DNA of 64,000 nt. Origin: an uncultured Trichococcus sp. GTDB lineage: Bacteria > Bacillota > Bacilli > Lactobacillales > Aerococcaceae. Shown in pieces: positions 12,315 to 19,705 of the stretch (the stretch's first letter is position 1; each line of letters begins with the position of its first letter). The notes beneath the pieces are model-generated. The model saw nothing but the letters and a program-made list of their open reading frames with translations. It did no database searches and had not been told where the DNA came from. Both the position numbers and the translations under genes were made by a program. The stretch lies in the NCBI RefSeq assembly GCF_963667775.1, contig NZ_OY764015.1, positions 1,133,168 through 1,197,167 on the forward strand, in the 5' to 3' direction.

Positions 12315-12342
12315 TTGAAATACCAGCTTTGGATGCTATACT
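12315..12342 (+). promoter_or_regulatory. Predicted promoter of the HAD-dehydrogenase operon
   Basis: TTGAAA (12315-12320), a 16-bp spacer and TATACT (12337-12342) lie about 35 bp before the HAD gene start. Confidence 0.6.
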
Positions 12343-12377
12343 GACTTTAACATCAAAAGGAAGGAATTACCTCAATA

Positions 12378-13091
12378 ATGCTTACTATTCTATTCGATTT
12401 GGACGATACTTTATACGACACAGCAAGTCCGTTCTTTCAAGCACTGGCAAATTACAGTTTGAAAAACTCCCATAGTGACGAAGCCACTTTCGCCCTTTTC
12501 CGTGAGCATTGCGATGCCGCCTTCGACCTGTTCTCAAGCGGAGAGCTGACGCTGGCCGAGTCCCACATCATGCGCACACAGCATACGTTCGCCGACTTGG
12601 GTCTTCCGCTCACCGACGAAGAGGCGATGCGCTTCCAGGAAACCTACCAGAAAATGCAAGGAGAAATTGTGTTGAGCCCCGGCATCGAGCATCTTTTGAA
12701 TGAGTTGGAAAATCGACACATCCCGATCGCGGTCTTCACAAACGGCCCTGAAAAGCACCAAATGAAAAAATTCACCGCCTTGGGATTGGAGCGATGGGTG
12801 CCGCCAGCGCGCATCTTCATTTCCGAAAAAATCGGTTCCCCAAAACCCAATGCCGAGGCTTTCGCGCATGTGCAGAAAGCTTTGAAGACCACTCCCGGCG
12901 AGCTGCTGTTCATCGGGGACACTTACGAAACGGACATCATCGGCGGTCAGGCTGCTGGTTGGACTACTCTATGGTACAATCATCGCCGGAAGCCTGAGGA
13001 TGAAAAAGTGGTGCTGGAGCCAACCTTCTATTCTGTCACAGAAATGCACCAAGCAATAAATGACAACATCTCAAAACGGAAGGAAATGTGA
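12378..13091 (+). CDS. HAD-superfamily phosphatase (YjjG/pyrimidine nucleotidase-like)
   Basis: A predicted Mg2+-dependent phosphatase of 237 aa. The four HAD motifs are visible: FDLDDTLYD at residues 6-14, VFTNGP near 118-123 (the Thr of motif II), the lysine in GSPKPNAEAF, and GDTYETDIIGG with the acidic pair. The helical cap follows motif I, as in subfamily I enzymes that act on nucleotides or small phosphoesters. AAGGAAGG lies about 13 bases before the ATG, slightly far. The dehydrogenase gene starts 3 bp after it, so both are probably translated from one message. The substrate is unknown. Confidence 0.88.
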   Translation: MLTILFDLDDTLYDTASPFFQALANYSLKNSHSDEATFALFREHCDAAFDLFSSGELTLAESHIMRTQHTFADLGLPLTDEEAMRFQETYQKMQGEIVLSPGIEHLLNELENRHIPIAVFTNGPEKHQMKKFTALGLERWVPPARIFISEKIGSPKPNAEAFAHVQKALKTTPGELLFIGDTYETDIIGGQAAGWTTLWYNHRRKPEDEKVVLEPTFYSVTEMHQAINDNISKRKEM

Positions 13092-13094
13092 CCT

Positions 13095-14054
13095 ATGATC
13101 CAGACAAAATTAGCCATCATCGGGGTCGGCCATGTCGGTTCCCAAGTATTGACCGACTGCAGTCACCTCAACTTATTTTCCGATATCGTCCTGATCGACA
13201 GCAACGAGGACACGGCAAGAGGCGAGGCTCTTGACCACCGCCATGCGTTGGCCGCCAGCTACCGGACAAACAGTAAAATATACGCCGGCGATTACGCGGA
13301 TTGCGCCGATGCCGACATCATCATCATTTCCGCGGGCGTCAGTGAAAAGCCGCGCCCGGGTGAAGATATGCCGCCAAGAGCGTTGATGGGCAAAGAGAAT
13401 GCCATTGAAATACGCAAAATCATGACAGGCATCACCCGGTACACAAAGAATGCCATCATCATCCTGATAACGAATCCGGTCGATACAATCACCTACATCG
13501 CCGAAAATGATTTCGACTATCCGAAAGGCAAGATTTTCGGCACCGGAACGACTTTGGATACTTTCCGCTACCGTCAGATCGTTGCTGCCCACTATCAGGT
13601 CGATCCAAAGAACGTCAGCGGCTACATCATGGGCGAACACGGCAGTACCGCCTTCCCGGCTTTCAGCAGCACGACTGTGGGTGCGCTCACCCTTTCCCAA
13701 AGCGATGCTTTATTGGCCCCAGCGGAACCATTGGACCGGGAATTCGTCAGCCAAGAAGTGGTGCACACGGCATCCGATGTCTTCAACTGGAAAGGCTGGA
13801 CCAATTCAGGCATCGGGGAAGTCGCAGCAGCCTTGGCCCGCGCTGTCATGCTGGACGAGAAAAGCATCTTCCCGGTGACAGCGGCTGTTGACGGCTTTTA
13901 CAATTGCCATGGCGTAGCAGCCTTCAGCATGCCTTGCATCATCGGCAGGAACGGCTTGGAGCAACAGATTCCCTTGCCGTTGGATGATGAGGAATACGAA
14001 AAACTGCAGCTCTCCATCAAAGATATCCAGCACACCCTGCAATCCGTGCGATAA
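13095..14054 (+). CDS. L-lactate/L-2-hydroxyisocaproate dehydrogenase family enzyme
   Basis: An NAD-dependent L-2-hydroxyacid dehydrogenase of the lactate/malate family, 319 aa. It has the GVGHVG dinucleotide motif at residues 10-15 with acidic D35 for NAD, ITNPVD at 125-130, LDTFRYR with D155 and R158, and the catalytic GEHG with H182. The substrate-specificity loop (81-95, GVSEKPRPGEDMPPR) is longer than in typical lactate dehydrogenase and lacks the plain QKPGETR form. A branched 2-oxo acid, as in L-HicDH of lactobacilli, is therefore plausible (inference). It is co-transcribed with the HAD gene and ends at a bidirectional terminator. Confidence 0.85.
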   Translation: MIQTKLAIIGVGHVGSQVLTDCSHLNLFSDIVLIDSNEDTARGEALDHRHALAASYRTNSKIYAGDYADCADADIIIISAGVSEKPRPGEDMPPRALMGKENAIEIRKIMTGITRYTKNAIIILITNPVDTITYIAENDFDYPKGKIFGTGTTLDTFRYRQIVAAHYQVDPKNVSGYIMGEHGSTAFPAFSSTTVGALTLSQSDALLAPAEPLDREFVSQEVVHTASDVFNWKGWTNSGIGEVAAALARAVMLDEKSIFPVTAAVDGFYNCHGVAAFSMPCIIGRNGLEQQIPLPLDDEEYEKLQLSIKDIQHTLQSVR

Positions 14055-14058
14055 GCAA

Positions 14059-14103
14059 AAGCGCAACCGCATCGTGGCCGATTGGCTCGATGCGGTTGCG
14101 CTT
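14059..14103. terminator. Bidirectional terminator after the dehydrogenase and panD
   Basis: A 16-bp perfect stem (AAGCGCAACCGCATCG with 14088-14103) lies between convergent genes, with short T-rich tails on both sides. Confidence 0.88.
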
Positions 14104-14125
14104 CTATTGTTTCTGTAGGGACAGG

Positions 14126-14512
14126 CTACATGCTGAGCCTTCCATGTTCTTCATATCTTGTGACTGTTGTGATGGCATTCTGCTCATCCACAAACACTAC
14201 AAGCGGTTTATGCTCCTTCGCTTCCTGCTCATCCATCATGCAGTACGCCATGATGATGATTTTATCCGACACCTGAACGCAACGGGCGGCGGCACCGTTC
14301 AAGCATATCATGCCCGAGCCGCGTTCGCCTGCGATGACGTAAGTTTCGAATCTTGCACCGTTGTCGATGTCGACGATCTGGACTTTTTCATATTCGATCA
14401 GTCCTGCAGCATCCAACAAGTCCTTGTCGACAGTGATGCTGCCTACATAGGAAAGCTCCGCTTGGACAACGACGGCGCGGTGTATTTTACTTTTCAGCAT
14501 ATTTAGTTGCAT
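14126..14512 (-). CDS. panD: Aspartate 1-decarboxylase (pyruvoyl enzyme)
   Basis: Makes beta-alanine from aspartate for pantothenate synthesis. It is 128 aa and is made as a proenzyme that self-cleaves between G24 and S25 (motif YVGSITVD) to form the pyruvoyl cofactor. The NGAAAR substrate-site motif is also intact. The open frame extends to a GTG that overlaps the panC stop, but GGGGGG lies just before the ATG at 14512, so that start is used. It is the last gene of panB-panC-panD and ends at a shared terminator. Confidence 0.95.
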   Translation of the reverse strand: MQLNMLKSKIHRAVVVQAELSYVGSITVDKDLLDAAGLIEYEKVQIVDIDNGARFETYVIAGERGSGMICLNGAAARCVQVSDKIIIMAYCMMDEQEAKEHKPLVVFVDEQNAITTVTRYEEHGRLSM

Positions 14513-14527
14513 TGTATTTCCCCCCAC

Positions 14528-15370
14528 TTATTCCGTGATAAAATTATCGATCAGACGCGTTTTTCCGATATAGACTGCCAAAGCCACCAATACAGGTCGC
14601 TCGACGCTGTCCACTTGCTGCAGCGTACGCGCATCCACCAACTCCACATAGTCGATCTTCACCAGCGGTTCCGCTTGGATCGTTTCCGAAATCGCATTGC
14701 GGATCTTGGCAGCATCCCGTTCTCCGTCCGCAAGCAGCTGCTTGGCGACTTCGAGCGCTCGGCTCAGCACCAACGCCGCCTTGCGCTCATCCGCTGACAG
14801 ATAACTGTTGCGCGAGCTTTTGGCCAAACCGTCCGCTTCCCGGATGATCGGGCAGCCGATGACGGTGACGTCCATATTCAGATCGCGGACCATCTGCTGG
14901 ATGACCGCCAATTGTTGGGCGTCCTTCTGTCCGAAATAGGCACGGTCCGGCTGCACGATGTTGAACAACTTTGTCACGACAGTGCAGACGCCCCGGAAAT
15001 GGACCGGCCTGCTCTTGCCGCACAGGCTATCCGTCAGACCGTGCATATCCACAAAGCTACTGAAATCGGGTTGGTACATTTCCTTCGGCTCAGGATGGAA
15101 AATCAGATCCACCCCGTTGGCTTCGCACAAAGCGGCATCCTTTTCCAGATTTCTTGGGTAGCTTTCCAGGTCTTCGGACGGGCCGAACTGCATCGGATTC
15201 ACAAAAATGCTGACGACCACCCGATCATTTTCGCTGACGGCTTTCTGCATCAAGCTTTGATGGCCTTCATGGAGATAGCCCATCGTCGGAACAAAGCCAA
15301 CCGACAAACCTTCCTTTTTCCAGGCCTTCACGGCACTGCGAATTTCTTCAACCGTTGCTGCAATCTTCAT
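14528..15370 (-). CDS. panC: Pantothenate synthetase (pantoate--beta-alanine ligase)
   Basis: Joins pantoate and beta-alanine with ATP to give pantothenate in the cytoplasm. It is 280 aa, as expected. The nucleotidyltransferase motifs are clear: PTMGYLHEGH near residues 28-37, NPMQFGPSEDL, YFGQKDAQQL and the KSSRNSYLS (KMSKS-like) loop. It lies 15 bp after panB and is followed by panD. This completes the de novo route from ketoisovalerate and aspartate, apart from ketopantoate reductase (panE), which is not in the window. Confidence 0.96.
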   Translation of the reverse strand: MKIAATVEEIRSAVKAWKKEGLSVGFVPTMGYLHEGHQSLMQKAVSENDRVVVSIFVNPMQFGPSEDLESYPRNLEKDAALCEANGVDLIFHPEPKEMYQPDFSSFVDMHGLTDSLCGKSRPVHFRGVCTVVTKLFNIVQPDRAYFGQKDAQQLAVIQQMVRDLNMDVTVIGCPIIREADGLAKSSRNSYLSADERKAALVLSRALEVAKQLLADGERDAAKIRNAISETIQAEPLVKIDYVELVDARTLQQVDSVERPVLVALAVYIGKTRLIDNFITE

Positions 15371-15384
15371 TCGTGATTACTCCT

Positions 15385-16212
15385 CTAATATAATTTTTCG
15401 ATGACCGCATCTGACAACGCAAAGGTGTGCTCCGCTGCCGGAAACGCGCCGCTTTTCACTTCAGATATATAGTCTTCGATGGCGTTCTCCATCTGCGGTC
15501 CTATTTCTGCATAACGCTTGACGAATTTCGGCGTGAAATCGGAATAGAGTCCCAGCATGTCCTGATAGACCAACACTTGGCCGTCGCAGCCGTTCCCGGC
15601 GCCGATGCCGATTGTCGGAATCGAAATGCTTTGTGTGATCAGTTCAGCCAGCTTGGCCGGGATGCATTCGAGCACCACCGCAAAGGCCCCTGCCGCTTCG
15701 ACAGCCTTCGCCTGCTCGATCAGACTACGCGCCGCTTCCTCATCTTTGCCTTGGACCTTGAATCCGCCGAAAGCATTGACGGATTGCGGCGTCAAACCGA
15801 GATGCGCCATGACCGGTATGGAAGCTTCCACGATTGCCTTGATCTGCGGACAGACTTCAAGACCACCTTCCAGTTTGACTGCCTGTGCCCGGCCTTCCTT
15901 GATCAGCCTGCCGGCATTGACGACCGCATCATAGACGGAAGTCTGATAGGACATGAACGGCAGGTCACTTACGACCAACGCATCCTTTACTCCTCTGGCG
16001 ACAGCTCTGGTATGGTGGATCATGTCCTCCATCGTTACCGATAAGGTGTCTTCATAGCCCAACATCACCATCCCCAACGAATCCCCCACCAGCACCGAGT
16101 CGATGCCCGAAGCATCGATCAGTTTGGCAGTGGAATAGTCGTAGGCAGTCAGCATCGTCAAACGCTCATTCTTCTGCTTGGCATTGCGGAAAGTCAAAAC
16201 CGATTTCTTCAC
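15385..16212 (-). CDS. panB: Ketopantoate hydroxymethyltransferase
   Basis: Transfers a hydroxymethyl group from methylene-tetrahydrofolate to 2-ketoisovalerate, the first committed step to pantothenate. The family motifs [28 protein letters not shown] and the [20 protein letters not shown] loop are present. Start choice: an ATG at 16257 overlaps the predicted -10 box and is probably not transcribed. An ATG at 16224 directly abuts the Shine-Dalgarno sequence. The GTG at 16212 (giving [12 protein letters not shown], a normal panB start) has GGATGAGG at 6 nt, so it is preferred at 276 aa. It heads the panBCD operon. Confidence 0.93.
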   Translation of the reverse strand: MKKSVLTFRNAKQKNERLTMLTAYDYSTAKLIDASGIDSVLVGDSLGMVMLGYEDTLSVTMEDMIHHTRAVARGVKDALVVSDLPFMSYQTSVYDAVVNAGRLIKEGRAQAVKLEGGLEVCPQIKAIVEASIPVMAHLGLTPQSVNAFGGFKVQGKDEEAARSLIEQAKAVEAAGAFAVVLECIPAKLAELITQSISIPTIGIGAGNGCDGQVLVYQDMLGLYSDFTPKFVKRYAEIGPQMENAIEDYISEVKSGAFPAAEHTFALSDAVIEKLY

Positions 16213-16257
16213 CCGAATCCTCATCCTCTCTTCATCTAAATATAATATATTATTCAC

Positions 16258-16286
16258 ACATTACGTTCTGCGGAGAATAATGTCAA
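16258..16286 (-). promoter_or_regulatory. Predicted panBCD promoter
   Basis: TTGACA (16281-16286), a 17-bp spacer and TAATGT (16258-16263) on the minus strand place the transcription start near 16251, which excludes an upstream start codon at 16257. Confidence 0.7.
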
Positions 16287-16537
16287 CTACTTTTTGAAAC
16301 TGGAAGCCCTACCAATAAAGCCAATTGTCACGACAACTGTATATTTCGATTGGACTGCAGCAGAAATAGGCTTGGACAAAAAAATAACATTTAGATAGCC
16401 GACCACCTACCGACTTCAGTAGAGTGAATTCATTATATTCAGTGATAATAAAGTAATAAGGTTAGCTTCAATAAAATAAGGTATAATCTATTGGTCGAAG
16501 AGTTTCTCTTTAAGAACAAGAAAAGTAGGTGAACAAA

Positions 16538-16675
16538 ATGGGGAAATATCAATTGGATTACAAAGGTCAGGCAGCTGTGACGAAGTATCATGAAAAACAG
16601 ACGCCTGCCAAATTTGATAAAAAGCAGCAACTTGAAAAAATACGTGCGGATTATTTAAAAAAGAAGCAAAAATAA
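16538..16675 (+). CDS. Small basic protein, 45 aa, unknown function
   Basis: A short open frame with a good start: AGTAGGTG lies 9 bases before the ATG. The product begins MGKYQLDYKG and ends KKKQK. It is rich in Lys and Gln, with a predicted helix in the second half and no membrane segment. A TATAAT-like box lies about 50 bp upstream, at the GGTATAATC stretch. It is just outside the island, between panB and a decayed transposon gene. I do not recognise the family. Small basic proteins like this are often missed by annotation. Confidence 0.6.
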   Translation: MGKYQLDYKGQAAVTKYHEKQTPAKFDKKQQLEKIRADYLKKKQK

Positions 16676-16682
16676 ACAGGTG

Positions 16683-16918
16683 AATTGCATCAGCACTATA
16701 TCCTCCAAAACGATAACATCAAAATCACGAACCAACTTCGTCGTCAGCTTATGCAGGCGGTCTTGCCGTTGGTTCTTTTCTTTTCGGTGGATACGCGCGC
16801 GTTGCTCTTTGATCCGCTGATAGTTTTGGCTTCTGACAGCGTGGTGCCGTTTTGCTTGTCTTTTGCGCACGACAGGCCACGCGTCTTTCCCAATACAAAC
16901 CTTTCGGTGCGAGTAACG
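16683..16918 (-). pseudogene. Decayed TnpB fragment (IS200/IS605 family)
   Basis: The minus-strand translation contains QNYQRIKEQRARIHRKEKN and RLHKLTTKLVRDFDVIVLED, which match the conserved helical and RuvC-like stretch of IS200/IS605 TnpB proteins (typically ..KNYxKxRxKVARLHxKIxNxRxDFLHKLSTxLV..). The N-terminal half, the downstream RuvC and zinc-finger parts and any tnpA are absent. The fragment also appears to shift frame near its start. It is a remnant only. It lies just outside the left island boundary. Confidence 0.7.
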
Positions 16919-16920
16919 AC

Positions 16921-16984
16921 AAAAAACAACTCTCAGAAAGTCATATGAATCCCTTCATATCAACCTTTCCAAGAGTTGTTTTCT
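16921..16984 (-). terminator. Long imperfect hairpin, probable original tRNA-Ala terminator
   Basis: AAAACAACTCT (16923-16933) pairs with AGAGTTGTTTT (16972-16982), with further internal pairing (CTTT/AAAG and ATATGAA/TTCATAT). On the minus strand it is followed by TTTTTTG. It lies 8 bp beyond the 14-bp copy of the tRNA-Ala 3' end. If the island is removed it falls directly after the tRNA gene, so it is probably that gene's ancestral terminator. Confidence 0.7.
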
Positions 16985-16992
16985 TTATTTCT

Positions 16993-17006
16993 ATGGAGAC
17001 GATGGG
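16993..17006. other. Left attachment site (attL core)
   Basis: ATGGAGACGATGGG is identical to 30623-30636, which spans the 3' end of the tRNA-Ala gene. The two copies are in direct orientation and bracket the AT-rich, IS-laden segment. This is the usual signature of site-specific integration into a tRNA 3' end. Confidence 0.75.
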
Positions 17007-17158
17007 TTGTTATTTATCATATGATATATATCCTTCATTCCCGTGTGAATTATAACGAGGAATGCGAAAAACGTTGATATAAAAGGAATTTTCTGGCTAT
17101 TCCTATTGAATTCCCACACTTTCCACGTTATAATTATAACGTGGAAAGGCGTGATTTT

Positions 17159-17332
17159 ATGAGTTTAGTATATGTAACCAACAAGAAGAACGGCACTACC
17201 TATGTTTACGAATCAACCAACTATTGGGATAAAGAAAAGAAACAGTCGCGCAGCAAGCGTGTCTGCATAGGAAAACTGGACGAAGCTGGGAACCTGGTTC
17301 CCTCTAAGCGATTGCTATGCCGCCGGCATTAG
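17159..17332 (+). pseudogene. Truncated transposase start (duplicate)
   Basis: A copy of the first part of the IS transposase, with the same ribosome-binding site and MSLVYVTNKK start. It reads identically to the full gene for about 50 residues. A single base deletion in the SKRLA codons shifts the frame to a stop after CRRH, and the following sequence is cut off at the second left end. A 57-residue peptide could be made but has no catalytic residues. Because it keeps the putative DNA-binding N-terminus and its own promoter, it could in principle act as a repressor (inference). Confidence 0.8.
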
Positions 17333-17459
17333 CACCTGCAAAGCAAGGGCCGGTACCATCCACCGTCATGAAACGAAGCTTCTACCCTTCATTCCCGTGT
17401 AAATTATAACGAGGAATGCAAAAAACGTTGATATAAAAGGAATTTTCTGGCTATTCCTA

Positions 17460-17501
17460 TTGAATTTCCGCACTTTCCACGTTATAATTATAACGTGGAA
17501 A
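17460..17501 (+). promoter_or_regulatory. IS transposase promoter overlapped by a 28-bp palindrome
   Basis: TTGAAT (17460-17465), a 17-bp spacer and TATAAT (17483-17488) form the promoter. The -10 box lies inside a perfect 28-bp palindrome at 17474-17501 whose half (TTATAACGTGGAAA) repeats the inner part of the element's own terminal repeats. The duplicate copy is at 17120-17147. This suggests transposase autorepression. Confidence 0.7.
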
Positions 17502-17512
17502 GGCGTGATTTT

Positions 17513-19111
17513 ATGAGTTTAGTATATGTAACCAACAAGAAGAACGGCACTACCTATGTTTACGAATCAACCAACTATTGGGATAAAGAAAAGAAACAGT
17601 CGCGCAGCAAGCGTGTCTGCATAGGAAAACTGGACGAAGCTGGGAACCTGGTTCCCTCTAAGCGGTTGGCTATGCCGCCGGCATTAGCACCTGCAAAGCA
17701 AGGGCCGGTACCATCCACCGTCATGAAACGAAGCTTCTACGGAGCGACCTATCTGTTTGACAAAATCGGAGAACTGCTTGGTGTTACAGCCGATCTAAAA
17801 GCTTGCTTTCCTGAAAGCTATAAGCAGATACTCTCGATTGCCTACTTCTTGATTTTGGAAGATCGCAATACGATGCTTCGTTTTCCAAAGTGGGATCGCA
17901 CCCATTCCCATCCTTACGGCAGCTGTATTCCCTCGCAAAGAAGCAGCGATCTGTTTGCCTCGGTTACGGAAGAAGCTAAAAATCGTTTTTTCAGCCTGCA
18001 GGCTAAGCGACGGACGGAGAATGAATATTGGGCTTATGATACTACCAGTGTTTCCTCCTATTCAGAGTCTCTTAAGCAAGTCAAATACGGTATCAACAAG
18101 GACCACGATCCGCTTGCGCAGATCAATCTTGCTTTGTTGTTTGGTGAAGAATCTGGATTGCCGTTTTACTACCGCAAGTTAGCAGGCAATATAAGCGATG
18201 TCAAAACAGTGAAGGACTTGCTTGCCGATCTAGGCAATCTTGGTTTTAGCAAGGTCAAACTCGTAATGGACCGAGGGTTTTACAGCAAGGAAAATATCGA
18301 TGCCTTGTACCAAAATCATTTGAAATTTTTGATGGCCACAAAAGTATCCCTTAAATACGTGCAGGAAGAACTGAACAAGGTTCGAGATAACATCCGCACA
18401 CGCGCTAATTACAATGCCAGCTACCAACTTTACAGCCATACTGCAACCATAGACTGGGAGTATTCACAGAAACGGCCGTACAAAGGCGATGTGATTGAAG
18501 GGAAACGGCGGATGTACCTGCATCTTTATTTTAGCGGTGAAAAAGCACTGGAGCACGAGAACCGTTTCAATGCGCTTCTTGATCGGATCGAAGCAGAACT
18601 AGTTTCCGGGAACCGCAAAGCGGAACACGAAAAGCAGTACGTTAAATACTTCGAAATCACTTCAACACCAAAACGCGGGACAAAGGTAACCCCCAAACAA
18701 AAAGCCATTACCCAAGCGGAAAAAGACTACGGATTTTTTGCCCTCATCAGCAATGAAATCAAGGATCCCATCGCCGCTTTAGATTTGTACCGTAACAAAG
18801 ATATCGTTGAGAAAGCCTTTGGAAATCTTAAAGAGCGGTTGAATTTACGGCGCACAGCCGTTTCATCAGAAAGTTCGCTTGAAGGGAAATTATTCGTGCA
18901 GTTCATTGCATTGATCTATTTATCGTACATCAAAAAGCAGATGTCCGAAAAAGGGCTGTATAAAAATTATACGATGCAGGAATTACTGGACGAATTGGAT
19001 GTCATTGAAGCATTTGAAAATCCAGGCAGTGCATTGCGAGTGGGTGAGGTTACGAAGAAGCAGTCGCAATTATATAACACCTTAGGTGTTGTGCCCCCGA
19101 CCACGTTATAA
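17513..19111 (+). CDS. IS1634-family DDE transposase
   Basis: A transposase of 532 aa for the surrounding insertion sequence. The acidic residues of the DDE centre are probably in AYDTTSVSSYS (about residue 180), KLVMDRGFYS (about 255) and the YRNKDIVEKAFGNLK block (about 425), which has the Y-R-E-K spacing of IS4-like enzymes. Its start follows GGAAAGGCG. The frame could begin six codons earlier without such a site. The stop codon lies inside the right terminal repeat. The gene is intact, so the element may be active. It is clearly related to the second IS transposase at 28115-29725, but the terminal repeats differ. Confidence 0.92.
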   Translation: MSLVYVTNKKNGTTYVYESTNYWDKEKKQSRSKRVCIGKLDEAGNLVPSKRLAMPPALAPAKQGPVPSTVMKRSFYGATYLFDKIGELLGVTADLKACFPESYKQILSIAYFLILEDRNTMLRFPKWDRTHSHPYGSCIPSQRSSDLFASVTEEAKNRFFSLQAKRRTENEYWAYDTTSVSSYSESLKQVKYGINKDHDPLAQINLALLFGEESGLPFYYRKLAGNISDVKTVKDLLADLGNLGFSKVKLVMDRGFYSKENIDALYQNHLKFLMATKVSLKYVQEELNKVRDNIRTRANYNASYQLYSHTATIDWEYSQKRPYKGDVIEGKRRMYLHLYFSGEKALEHENRFNALLDRIEAELVSGNRKAEHEKQYVKYFEITSTPKRGTKVTPKQKAITQAEKDYGFFALISNEIKDPIAALDLYRNKDIVEKAFGNLKERLNLRRTAVSSESSLEGKLFVQFIALIYLSYIKKQMSEKGLYKNYTMQELLDELDVIEAFENPGSALRVGEVTKKQSQLYNTLGVVPPTTL

Positions 19112-19142
19112 TTTTTTGGGAATCTAGGATATATTTAATAAG

Positions 19143-19293
19143 GCTTTACATAGCGTTTGTTATACAGAAGCAAACGAAAAAATAGTTAATAGAATTAAAT
19201 GCGTTTAACAAATTACATGGTCAATTACATGGTCAAAAAATCCGTAGGGCTATGGGTGTAACTTATTCAGAAATGGACAGGTTATTTTTTTGA
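19143..19293 (+). pseudogene. Frameshifted tail of a tyrosine integrase
   Basis: Immediately right of the IS, the plus strand encodes YTEANEKIVNR in one frame and LNAFNKLHGQLHGQK in the next. Removing one A joins them into a tail that resembles the C-terminus of phage-type tyrosine integrases (..YTHxxEKxVxRLNxF..). It ends at TGA 19291-19293. The catalytic body is missing, so the island can no longer excise by itself. The tail also contains a tandem ACATGGTC repeat, likely integrase arm sites. The family call is by eye and moderate. Confidence 0.5.
19213..19240 (+). repeat. Arm-type repeat near attL
   Basis: A 28-bp segment with tandem TTACATGGTC motifs matches 30530-30557 at 25 of 28 positions in the same orientation. 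With the IS and one target duplication removed, it lies about 103 bp inside attL. Its partner lies 65 bp inside attR. That is the spacing expected of integrase arm-binding sites. Confidence 0.55.
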
Positions 19294-19320
19294 ACCACGT
19301 CAGCAGTCGTCTTGCTGATC

Positions 19321-19521
19321 CTATTTGAATAAATCCCAAAATGAGAATGTTGTTTTCTTATAAATTTTATTGTACGCTGCACGTTTGGGATCTCTGATCC
19401 ATCCCATGCCTTTTTTACCATAAAGCGGATTTATGGAACTCTTGACCGCGCGTTTTACTCGTCCGGTTGTTCTGGCTTTGATTGATCGTTTAATACTTGG
19501 TGTACGCATTCCGAATTTCAT
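19321..19521 (-). CDS. Small basic protein of phage/mobile-element type
   Basis: A very basic protein of 66 aa (MRTPSIKRSIKARTTGR..., with NPLYGKKGMGWI and PKRAAYNKIYKKTT). Short proteins with this arrangement of Lys/Arg helices followed by a GKKGMG turn are, as far as I recall, common in phages and integrated elements of Firmicutes, but the function is unknown to me. The longer frame begins at 19578. AAAGGA lies 8 bases before the ATG at 19521, so that start is used. The sequence around it is AT-rich, like the rest of the island. Confidence 0.65.
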   Translation of the reverse strand: MKFGMRTPSIKRSIKARTTGRVKRAVKSSINPLYGKKGMGWIRDPKRAAYNKIYKKTTFSFWDLFK

Positions 19522-19705
19522 TGCATTCAGTCCTTTGGAGTTCGAATAGATTTCTAATTTATTATACTTCTTTGGCAAGAACTAGCCTTATATTCATTTC
19601 GGAAACATTAACCAATAAATTTACCATCTGCGAATCTGAAATAGCGCGAGACTGCTTGAAATTCGCAAGTATCCGGCTATTTGTAGCGCACTTTGAGGTG
19701 TTTTT

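Larger units (their letters stand above)
17032..17741 (+). repeat. Tandem duplication of the IS left end (354-355 bp units)
   Basis: Unit one (17032-17386) and unit two (17387 onward) share the left terminal repeat, promoter, palindrome and first codons of the transposase. They differ at a handful of bases, including a 1-bp deletion in unit one's coding part and a 1-bp length difference near the left end. Unit one stops abruptly within the codons for FYGA, where the second left end begins. Confidence 0.85.
17032..19128 (+). mobile_element. IS1634-family insertion sequence with a duplicated 5' end
   Basis: The element is bounded by imperfect inverted repeats of about 28 bp: left end CCTTCATTCCCGTG..., right end the complement of CCTAGATTCCCAAAA..., both with inner AATTATAACG. 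It is flanked by a direct 6-bp repeat ATATAT on each side (17026-17031 and 19129-19134). It encodes one full transposase. The first 354-355 bp are present twice in tandem, so a second left end lies at 17387. The element sits 25 bp inside the left attachment site. Confidence 0.88.

Noticed and set aside
16257-16257. Upstream ATG for panB
   Set aside because: It lies within the predicted -10 region, upstream of the transcription start, and has no ribosome-binding site.
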